Shown: positions 10,526 through 20,800 of the stretch, in pieces
Position numbering within the stretch: position 1 is the stretch's first letter
Layout: each line of letters starts with the position of its first letter
Source of the DNA: Tethya wilhelma
Lineage: Eukaryota > Porifera > Demospongiae > Tethyida > Tethyidae
Reading direction: 5' to 3'
Assembly (NCBI GenBank): GCA_964030475.1
Contig: CAXIPT010000013.1
Location: 337,408-401,407, forward strand
Length of the DNA stretch: 64,000 nucleotides
The notes under the pieces: generated by a model
Databases searched by the model: none
The model's input: the letters and a program-made list of their open reading frames with translations, nothing else
What the model was told of the DNA's origin: nothing
Made by a program: the position numbers and the translations under genes

Positions 10526-12889
10526 ATGTCTAAAATGCATTGTCTACTGGTCACCCTCTGCATTGCAGCTGCTCTGATTGGAGGAATGGCAGACGTGAAA
10601 TCATTTGATTGCAAAATGAGACAAGTAGGAATGGACTATGCCCGCAAAATCCAGCCATTTCTCTCCAAAGAACACCTTCAGCAAATTGCTGATGCATTGA
10701 ATGGTGCCCGGGAAGCACAAAACTGTAGTGTTAGTCTTCCAGACATGGAAAGAGAGGCTTCTTCTATAAATAGTCAGAGAGTCCAAAATTTAGATCCAAG
10801 CAAAACATTCTATGTGGATGCAAACAAAGGTAGTGACACAAACAAAGGTACAATGGACTCTCCATTCAAAACCATGGGTGCAGCTGTAAAAGCTGCTCGT
10901 TCTGCAGGAGAATACTCAACAATAGTTTTGAGAGAAGGAACTTACTATCTTACCGAAACGATTGAGCTTGGAGCACAAGATAAAGGTCTCACCATCACTA
11001 GCTATCAGTCCGAAGAAGCTTGGATCAGCGGAGGTAAGGTGATTCTTCCCAAGTGGGAAAAATACGATGTAGATGCAACCAAGAAGACCAACATCTACAA
11101 AGCTGACCTCTCTCAGCAGGGATTTACTGAAATTCTCGGTTTACGCATTGACACAAAACGTGCCATTCGAGCACGCTATCCAAATGCCGATCCCGAAATA
11201 GGATTTGGTTCTACTCTCAAACCCACCAAATGGCTTCCACCGACCCTTCCCAACAAGCCAGACTCACAAATAGATCCAGACCAACCTGTTAGAAACTCGT
11301 CAGACTGGTTTAAAAAGTACACTCTGGGTGTTGGCGGTCCATGCAAAGTTTTCGATCCTCCAGCTGGTTATTGGTGTAGCACAAACAATGCTAGGACGCC
11401 TCTGTTCACAGTACCATCCGGTATGGTAGCCGACACAAAAACACTACCAAATTCACCTTATAAGAATGCAAAAGGAGCCATTGTTCACACATGGAGACCG
11501 GCACACTGGGCAAGCTGGATGTTTGAAGTGGATTCGTATAATGGAAGCACTGGCACGTTCCTCTTTGGCAAGGGAGGATTTCAAGGCGGTCATGGAGCTA
11601 AAACTGGAGATGAGATTGTGGTTGAGAATGTCATGGAAGAACTTGATTCTGCCAGTGAGTGGTTTTACGATGAAGACAGCAAACTACTTTACTTCTTCTA
11701 CAATGCAACATCCGGTACTATGCCTCCTAGTGATATGCTGTTTGTAGCTGCACAACTGAAAACGCTAATTATCATTAATGGTTCCATGTCACAACCAGTA
11801 GAAGATATTACATTCAGTGGAGTCAAGTTCAGAGATACAGCCTACACATACATGGACCCACATGGCATGCCTTCGGGTGGAGATTGGGCCTTGCAGAGAA
11901 TGGGTGCACTGTTCTTCGAAGGCACTAAGAATGTGACAGTTGAGAATTGCACACTTGAGAGATTGGATGGAAACGCCATTATGGTGTCGGGCTACAATCG
12001 TAACACTACGATACAATTCAATGAATTTGTATGGATTGGGGACAGTGCGATTGCTCAGTGGGGTTATACAAGTGGAACTGATGTCCCGGGAATGGGGTGG
12101 GATGGCACTGATGGAAACCAGCCTCGCTATTCTCGTATCTTGTACAACTTTGTACACGAGTTGGGAATTTGGGAGAAGCAGTCCTCCTTCTACTTTCAAG
12201 CCAAGTCTTGCCAGAATCTGATAATGGGAAACATATTCTTCAACGGACCTCGAGCTGGAGTGAACTTCAACGATGGATTTGGAGGTGGAAGTAACCTCAC
12301 TGAAAACATTCTCTTTAATACGTGTCGGGAGTCAGGTGATCACGGACCGTTCAACAGCTGGGACAGACAGGTGTACGTGACAAAAGTTCGCGATGGTGCA
12401 GCTCAGCCTGACAAAGAATTCGACTACATCTCTTCAAACTTTGTGATTGCTAACTACAATAGCCAAGAAGCCATTGACAATGATGATGGCTCCAACTATT
12501 ACAAGACATCAAACAACTTTTTTGCCTACTCTGGAAATGGAATGAAGAATGACTTTGGTGGCCATGACAACTGGCATTTTAACAACATCTATGCTTTCAT
12601 TGGAAGAGGATTTGGAGTGAATGGACAGCTTCCTGGTCATGAAGATTACTTCTTCAACAATACTGTTCTTTTACAAAGAGATGGTGATTACGGAAATCCA
12701 AAGTGTACAGATCCAGCAAAGACTATTGTTCATGATAATCGTATTTATACTCCAACTGGCAAGGTGACGGAATGTGGGATGAGTCTGGCAGACTGGCAGG
12801 CCAAAGGGAATGACCCTGGTACTAAAGCTGGTGCATGGCCAGACGATGATACTCTGATTGGAATGATGAAACAACTCTTAGGGATTTGA
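10526..12889 (+). CDS. Secreted right-handed beta-helix (pectate-lyase-fold) protein
   Basis: Single 787-residue frame without introns. A signal peptide covers about residues 1-22. A start typical of bacterial and eukaryotic beta-helix proteins, FYVDANKGSDTNKGT, begins near residue 93 and is followed by SPFKTMGAAVKAA. Long stretches rich in Asn, Gly and aromatic residues then repeat in the manner of parallel beta-helix coils (for example near residues 445-500 and 545-720). The fold is shared by polysaccharide lyases, glycoside hydrolases and some adhesins, so binding or cleavage of a carbohydrate polymer is plausible. I cannot assign a substrate or catalytic residues. The lack of introns in 2.4 kb contrasts with most neighbours and would fit retroposition or acquisition from a microbe. 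The first ATG is followed by a second at residue 4. Either could start the protein. Confidence 0.75.
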   Translation: MSKMHCLLVTLCIAAALIGGMADVKSFDCKMRQVGMDYARKIQPFLSKEHLQQIADALNGAREAQNCSVSLPDMEREASSINSQRVQNLDPSKTFYVDANKGSDTNKGTMDSPFKTMGAAVKAARSAGEYSTIVLREGTYYLTETIELGAQDKGLTITSYQSEEAWISGGKVILPKWEKYDVDATKKTNIYKADLSQQGFTEILGLRIDTKRAIRARYPNADPEIGFGSTLKPTKWLPPTLPNKPDSQIDPDQPVRNSSDWFKKYTLGVGGPCKVFDPPAGYWCSTNNARTPLFTVPSGMVADTKTLPNSPYKNAKGAIVHTWRPAHWASWMFEVDSYNGSTGTFLFGKGGFQGGHGAKTGDEIVVENVMEELDSASEWFYDEDSKLLYFFYNATSGTMPPSDMLFVAAQLKTLIIINGSMSQPVEDITFSGVKFRDTAYTYMDPHGMPSGGDWALQRMGALFFEGTKNVTVENCTLERLDGNAIMVSGYNRNTTIQFNEFVWIGDSAIAQWGYTSGTDVPGMGWDGTDGNQPRYSRILYNFVHELGIWEKQSSFYFQAKSCQNLIMGNIFFNGPRAGVNFNDGFGGGSNLTENILFNTCRESGDHGPFNSWDRQVYVTKVRDGAAQPDKEFDYISSNFVIANYNSQEAIDNDDGSNYYKTSNNFFAYSGNGMKNDFGGHDNWHFNNIYAFIGRGFGVNGQLPGHEDYFFNNTVLLQRDGDYGNPKCTDPAKTIVHDNRIYTPTGKVTECGMSLADWQAKGNDPGTKAGAWPDDDTLIGMMKQLLGI

Positions 12890-13072
12890 GCTTGGTACTA
12901 ACAAAGAAACAATGTAATTATTCGGTTGAGACAATTTTGTGTTCATAAACTTTTTTTGCAGCTGTTGTTTATATTAATGAAATAATTATTTGAATCTTAA
13001 ATAAGACACTCTAACTTGAAGAGAAAAGGAGAATGTGGTCTACAATAAGTTTGCATTGTCACTATACATTGT

Positions 13073-13182
13073 ACAAGTAGTAAAAATTTCAAAAAAATTA
13101 GTAGTGTAGGAATGGGCAGTGCAGTAAAAAGTATTGGAACAAGGCGTGTCTCAATTTCGGCACATGACTACTTCATTTTTAT
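13073..13182 (+). mobile_element. Copy 1 of the 110-bp-TIR repeat family (left arm only)
   Basis: The sequence from ACAAGTAG to the edge of the N run is nearly identical to the left arm of the repeat at 20202-20310 and to the partial arm at 63440. The assembly breaks exactly at the inner end of the arm, as expected where a long hairpin hinders assembly. The rest of this copy is presumably inside the gap. Confidence 0.85.
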
Positions 13183-13827
13183 NNNNNNNNNNNNNNNNNN
13201 NNNNNNNNNNNNNNNNNNNNNNNNNNNNNNNNNNNNNNNNNNNNNNNNNNNNNNNNNNNNNNNNNNNNNNNNNNNNNNNNNNNNNNNNNNNNNNNNNNNN
13301 NNNNNNNNNNNNNNNNNNNNNNNNNNNNNNNNNNNNNNNNNNNNNNNNNNNNNNNNNNNNNNNNNNNNNNNNNNNNNNNNNNNNNNNNNNNNNNNNNNNN
13401 NNNNNNNNNNNNNNNNNNNNNNNNNNNNNNNNNNNNNNNNNNNNNNNNNNNNNNNNNNNNNNNNNNNNNNNNNNNNNNNNNNNNNNNNNNNNNNNNNNNN
13501 NNNNNNNNNNNNNNNNNNNNNNNNNNNNNNNNNNNNNNNNNNNNNNNNNNNNNNNNNNNNNNNNNNNNNNNNNNNNNNNNNNNNNNNNNNNNNNNNNNNN
13601 NNNNNNNNNNNNNNNNNNNNNNNNNNNNNNNNNNNNNNNNNNNNNNNNNNNNNNNNNNNNNNNNNNNNNNNNNNNNNNNNNNNNNNNNNNNNNNNNNNNN
13701 NNNNNNNNNNNNNNNNNNNNNNNNNNNNNNNNNNNNNNNNNNNNNNNNNNNNNNNNNNNNNNNNNNNNNNNNNNNNNNNNNNNNNNNNNNNNNNNNNNNN
13801 NNNNNNNNNNNNNNNNNNNNNNNNNNN
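13183..13827. other. Assembly gap (645 N)
   Basis: Run of N. No sequence is available and open frames crossing it are meaningless. Confidence 1.
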
Positions 13828-14008
13828 TCAGGATTCCATGGCCCATTGCATGGAATTTAATGTGTCGAAACAATATCTAAGAAAAGTATTGGGGGCATGT
13901 ACATAATTTCAAAACAAAAGAAATTCATGATTGTTATGAGTTATCAGTGCATTGAACCCTAAAATAATGAGTGTTTCTACAAAACACTTCATTAAACAAT
14001 AAACAATG

Positions 14009-14107
<99 letters not shown>

Positions 14108-14581
14108 TCACTCTCACAACAGAACAAACCGCTTACAATAATGCCATTATTTTTACTAACTAAGCAAAAGCTATTATAAAATTAATAGTAAGCTTAACCA
14201 TTTTCTCAGCACTACATTGCAATAGACTACATTGTAGTACACTGTCATAAAAACATACACAAAAATACACAAAAACAATGTGTGGGAAAAAACTAAAGTC
14301 ACTCATGTTTACTAGGTAGTATATTCTAGACAAAGGGAAGTGTAATAGAGGTTCACTGGGTTAAAAATGGGACCTATACCAATCTCAAAGAAAATAGTAC
14401 AAATAGGAGCAACTCCCTTTTTCTATGCTTCCAGTAAAGGGTATTCTATCCCGTCGGTAATGATCGGTAAATTTCTCCTCTGCGCATGCGCAAACGGCGC
14501 GAGTGCATATAAACGCCCACTTGACTACGTTCGCGAAACAGATTAGAAGTTTAGTGTTGTGATTGGTAAGCAGTTTGAAAA
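13828..14581. other. Intergenic upstream of adhesion GPCR
   Basis: Contains a long (CA)n microsatellite at about 14010-14104. The proximal promoter of the GPCR gene has the NRF1-type palindrome at 14481-14492 and a TATA-like CATATAAAC near 14507. No gene is seen between the gap and the GPCR start. Confidence 0.6.
14481..14492. promoter_or_regulatory. NRF1-type palindrome TGCGCATGCGCA
   Basis: Exact 12-bp palindrome, 90 bp upstream of the GPCR start codon and about 15 bp before a TATA-like box. It is the same motif and nearly the same distance as in the TRPA-like promoter. Confidence 0.65.
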
Positions 14582-17500
14582 ATGTTTTTAATTGTTCTAG
14601 TAGTGGCAGCTTTAGTGATATTTGACGCTGCTGGTGCACAGACGGATGAAGACCAGTTTAACTTTATAAGTAAGTTTCTTGTTTATTGTTCACACATATT
14701 CACTCATGTAATTCAGTCCTCAAGACAATAATAGCATTTCACAATAGAAGTGTTTAATATAAAACAGTGTCAACCATCTGCATGAATGGTTGCAAATAGC
14801 CTAATTTTACATATGAATAGTGTCAACTATCATCCATAATAGGTCTATATGTACATGATTCTATAAAATATACATCAGGCATTCCCTTTATCCAGATCAT
14901 AGACATGACCGTGTGCATGTTGTTTGTGGTTCCTTAATAATTCATAAGCGGAGGGAACTAACCACATAATAGTAGGAGGTGCTTTGATCATCTTTGGTCA
15001 CTAATGTATTTAGTATGTCAGTTCTCATGTAAATGATTAACTGTAGCTAAGTAACAGAATTTTATTAATTGCAACACAATTATGATGGTACATGCAGAAT
15101 TTGGCCACCTATACCAATAGCATACAAACACAATACAAATTAAGTATAGACTATTATATTAATTTTTAGCTTTAATACTTGTACAATCATATAGTTGGGT
15201 GTGCTGAGTGCAAACATTAAAATCTTTTTTTCTTGTCACGATACACAGATGCAAATGCACCCTCTTCCAAAGGAAATGAGTTTGTGCTTGGTTTTTTCCA
15301 GTCGTCATCAAAAGATGATTCCACAGTAAAATTGCTTGTCACTACAGATGAAGATGGCCCTGTCTCCTTTAGAGTACGTGTCCCATTCTTAAGCCTGCTA
15401 GTCGATGAGACTGCAGTTACTGGGAAGACCACACTGATCACACTTCAAAATGAACAGTCAAGCCGGGACATTAGGATCAGTGTTGGAAGACAACGAGACA
15501 GGGGAATACATGTAAAAGCAGAAGGCAACAAAACAATATCAGTCTACGGACTAAATGCAGATTCTGCATCAGCCGACATGTTCACAACCTTGCCTTGTGT
15601 CAGCTATCCACAATATGCTGCAGATAACTATAGGTACTACGTGTTTTCCACAAAGTCAATGGGAACTACTGAACCATACAATAGCCGATTTCTTATTATT
15701 CCCTGTGAGGACAATACCACTGTAGCCATTACTGCATCACGTAGCTTAGAAATTGAAGCTGATATTAGCACAACTGGCAGGATATCGGTTATACTGGAAA
15801 ATAATACTGGGGAGATCAGTATAAATCGCCTTGAAACAGCACTTTTTGAGTCATCAGATGATTTAACGGGTACTTTGCTCAAATCAAACAAACCAATTAC
15901 TGTGATCGTTGGTCACCAATGTGGAGAAGTACCTCTACGTATTGCTACATGTGGTGTTATAGTAGAACAAGTCCCACCCGACATTACATATGGTCGATTC
16001 TTTTTAACTTCTCCTCAACCTTCTAGAAGTAATGGAGAGAAATACAGAATAGGCTCCATAAGCCGTAGCAGCAATAGAGTGAATGTCACATGTACCACTG
16101 AAGGAACAAGCACACCAAGATCAGTAAAACAATGTGAGCTGAATGAAAGAGAGTACTGTGACTTTGATACAAATCGTCAGACGAGAGATGGCCGTCGTGA
16201 CTTTTGTTCCATTGAGTCGGACTTTCCTGTCACTGTCATGCAGTACACAAGAAGCTACAATACTACAAGTGCTAGTCAAGGGCATCCTGCAATGCTCTAT
16301 GTTCCTCCTGTCGCACAGTATGCAAATAACTTTACTATTGAGACAAGTCGACAAGAAACTTCCAAAAATGGTTATATAAGCTATGTCTTTTCCAGTCAGC
16401 TCTTTTCAAACCCAGCTTCAGATGGAAGAAGTTTTTTGATTAATGGTACTAGCTTCACTCCAGACAGTGGTAGCTATTCCCCAATTTATTGCTCAGATTC
16501 TACTATATGTGGTTATGGGGCATATTCTTCTTTGCCTGGAGGAGATCATTCAGTTCAGTTTGATAAGCAAAACTCTGCCTTTTTCTTGTTCATCACAAAT
16601 GAAGAATCTGATGCAGACAAAAGTATTTCAACTGAGCATCCTGCAGGATTTGAACTGGAAGCAATAGGCTGTAAGTCAGTATGACAATGTTATTGTAGAT
16701 GTTAGATTAAAATCTACGTATTTTCATAAAAAGTTAATAATCATGGTTATAACTTATTTTTCCTACAGTGCCACTGATTGAAATCCAAGACATTATTGTC
16801 TCAGAAAGTGTAGGTGTGATTCAAGTGCCTATTGAAAGAGTTTCAGGAGATATTGGCCTCCCATCTATTATCATTGTTAACTCTCAAAGTGTAACAGCTA
16901 CAGGTGAGTACAGAAATTACTGTATAATGTTGCAATCACCTAATAGTATACTGCATGTACACGTTATATCCTTCACTCCATTCAATAGAAGAGATTGACT
17001 ATAAATTTCCAACTGTATCGATGGAGGCTTCTCTTGGCGGGCATCGACTGAGGTTCAAACGCAGCGAGGTTTCTCCTAGAGATGAGGACATCTTTAACAT
17101 CACTATTGTTGATGATGATGTTGGTGAACTAGCAGAAATGTTTGAGGTCGTTCTCATCAAAGTCACACGAAATGCCAACGTCATAAAGCCAATTGGAACT
17201 GTCACTATAATTGACAATGATCCACGTAAGTGTATCAAAGTCTTCAAACGTGGTGTGAATGTTTGACTAAAATGTGATAACAATTGATCAAAGTGTGTCT
17301 TCCTCTTTGAGTTTTCTTACGTACCACAGATATTTCATCGTCATCTTCTGCCATTGAAGAGGGAGGCAGCATCAATATCACATGTAGAGCAGCTGTTAGT
17401 GAAAGAAAAATGGACTTTACAAGTTATCATAACAACATTGTTTGGTTGAAGAATGACAGCAATGGTTTAAGTGTGGTTAGGACTTCAAGCAGGATACAAG

Positions 17501-17774
17501 GCGTAGCTGACATCGAAGGGTTTCAAACAGCTACAATGTCTTTGTTCCACTTCACTGCCACTTTGATGATAAGGAATGCGAGAGAGAGTGACAGTGGCAT
17601 GTACATCTGTCACAATGACAATGGCACAGACTTGAGTATCAGCATTGCTGTTAATGGTAAGTGGTAATTTTGACTGCATGTGTCTATCTATTTGAAAGAT
17701 TTGAAAGACCTGCGTTCAAATTCCAGTGCTAGTTAGATTTCAAGATTTTTTTCCAATGGCTTTTTTCACTATGT

Positions 17775-17819
<45 letters not shown>

Positions 17820-20800
17820 CACACACACACACCAAAAGTCACAAATGAATGTCTGCCTAATTTGGACCAATGTAAAAATGGAGGAGAGTGTCTTGATGTG
17901 TTTAAAGGCTTTAAATGTGATTGTACTGGAACAAACCACACTGGTCCCACATGTGATGCTGAGCCCCCAGGTACAATGAATCCAAAGTATTATACTAAGT
18001 TACATAAATATCTACTAACTCGCATAGTTTACATACTCCTGCAATCACTCCCTGTACAATGTTTGCAGCTGTTACTGTCAGTCCAAAAGTGACCAACTTG
18101 ACAGTTCCATCAGAAGATAAACTTCAAATCTTTCAGCCGATCAACCTAACATGTGAAGCTACTGGCACTCCATCTCCCACTTATCACTGGTACAGAGACA
18201 GCCTACTCATTGACGGAGAGATTGAGTCATATCTCTACATCGAAGAGTTTTCACCAAGCGATCGCGGCTACTATCATTGTGAGGCAATCAATGTGAACAG
18301 TACAGATGTTTCAGAAGAGAGACTAGTGAAACTGAAGGGTATGAATGTACTGTTTTAAATAAAGCTTCCAGTCTAATGCATAAAGGTATTTTGCACTCTA
18401 GACATTCGTCAGTATCTTGTTGAGGTCTATAGAGAATCAGTAAATGAAGTTGGAGAAAGTGAAGCTGAACAAGTAAAGACAAAGGTAACCAATATTTTTA
18501 ATATTAATGCATATAATTATTAAGTATTCTTACATTTACTATGAAATTAGATAAACTCAGTGCTGACAGCCCTTGATACATTTAGCAGTGAAGTACAGCT
18601 GTATGGATATATAGAGAGAGATTTGTGAGCAATATTAGTATTAGTGCACATGTACTTATGACCAAAACTGTTAGACTGATCATAATGCAATTTTGTATGA
18701 TTTTCCTCAGCTCTTTGGGCAACACTACAATTAGAATTTCAGTTCTCCTCACTCTGAGAGTGAATGACACAGTATCAAGTGAAGACATTCAAGATTACAT
18801 CAATTCATCTCTAACACCACCAACTGATCAGCAGCCTGATGTTAATTTCACGATCACCATTGTACGATTCGGTATGTAAGCTAGTTTGTATAGACATAGA
18901 GTTGCTGTACTTGCACTGAAGTTTCTGAGATACACCATAATAACTCATTTTACTGCAATGTTCAGATGGATGCCCAGCACTCCTCAATGCGCCATATGAT
19001 GCAAGATTTTCCAACATTACGACAAGCTTTGAAGAGACTGAAATTGGAAATGAAGTCAGCTATGAGTGTCCATGCCAAGACGAGTTTCTAAGAGAAGATG
19101 CTGAACCTCATCTTAGAATTTGTGGTGGAACATATACTCACGGGGCAAAGTGGCAGTCCATACAGCTTGTTGAGGAATGTAGACTCACCAACATCACACT
19201 GGAGCTTTGCCAAATATCACTTGTAAGAAATGAGCCATATGTACACACTATAGGCTTTGTCTACAGATGTATAAATTGTTACATTTGTTCCCTATAGGTT
19301 TCAGCAAATGATTCTCGAGTTCTTGCTGAAACAGTGGCTAATTTGACCAGCAATACTGCAAAACTACAAGCTATTGATATCAGATTTGCCACTAAACTCT
19401 TGGAGAAGCTTACTGCAGATGCTATTAATGAAGAAAACACAGAGGTATTAGTAGAATGATTCTATACAAGTATATTAATAGAAAAAACAAACTGTAACTG
19501 ATTACAATAAATTAACTAATTCTTAGGTGAGAGAACACTTTTTGAAGGCTATTGATAACCTAATTCGAGCAGAGAGTGACCAGATTGCAATCAGTGGAAC
19601 ATCAACAAGGTGGATAAAAATAATATAGAGCTTCTTTAAATTTGTGAAATTTTCATACTAGTTTTCTATTTTTTTTTGCAGAATCCTCGCTATAATAAAT
19701 GAGTTCAGCGATCTAATGCAAATGTCAAACAGTTCCCAAATGTTTGCTGAACGTTCATATGCAATCCGAATTGCTAACATCAAGCCAGCTGATTTTAACG
19801 GAGAGACCTTTACACTTGTATTAGGATCAACTGATGATCTTCTGAGCCAGCAGAGTGAACTGAACTCAACAAACGGTATCAACGTATTTCCCGGAACAGA
19901 TCAACCAACCACTATTGGTGGCCGAGAAGATGTGACAGCTGTGGCAAGAATCCCAAAGAGCATCTTTGAAGATCTCAGTCTAGACCTTGGGAAAGAGCAG
20001 AGGTTATCTTACTCTGTCTTCACACAAGGAAATCTATTTCAATCGTCCAATGAGAGTCAAACAAACCTGACACTTGTGTCCATCGTGGTTTCAGTTAGAG
20101 TGAGAGAAGAAGAAGAGAATGACCACTCACAGAAGAGGCTTGCGATGCCAATTGAAGTGGAGTTCCAAACAAGCCAGGTATGAGTGCAACATCTACTTTA
20201 TACAAGTAGCAAAAATTTCAAAAAATAAGTAGTGTAGGAATGGGCAGTGCGGTAAAAAGTATTGGAACAAGGAATGTCTCAATTTCGGCACATGACTACT
20301 TCATTTTTATGCTTGATCCCTCATATGGATCCTCAGTATCATAAACGCAATGATAATAAATTATTATGTACATATATAGTATACCATAGCTTATTATTGC
20401 ATTGGACCAGGTTTAAATTCCTACTAATCAGTTAACTAAGCAGTAGAGTAAACTATAACAGACAGGTAACTTAAACTGGACTGCCAGCCAAGAGTTGGTT
20501 ATAAAAATGAAGTAGTCATGTGCCGAAATTGAGACATTCCTTGTTCCAATACTTTTTACCGCACTGCCCATTCCTACACTACTTATTTTTTTGAAATTTT
20601 TGCTACTTGTTCATTCACTTTTTTCAACACTACAGTGTGGAGACTATCAGAGACTGGTTAGTCCCTACAAAAAGCTTGAGTAGCAGCTACATGCACTACA
20701 TTACACTGGAGCAGGCTAATGCGCATGCGCATATTAATAATGCCACGTGGATAATGACCTTTGAACCTACCTACAAATGGCTACATTGAAGTACATGAAT

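Noticed and set aside
13112..13906. Frames of about 240-264 residues across the N run
   Set aside because: They consist mostly of undetermined sequence and only look open because N is not a stop.
14010..14104. Possible CRISPR-like or tandem-repeat array
   Set aside because: Simple CA repeat with no spacers. No CRISPR is expected in an animal genome.
20607..20789. 60-residue frame in the repeat tail
   Set aside because: Repeat sequence shared with copy 3, where the frame is not kept.
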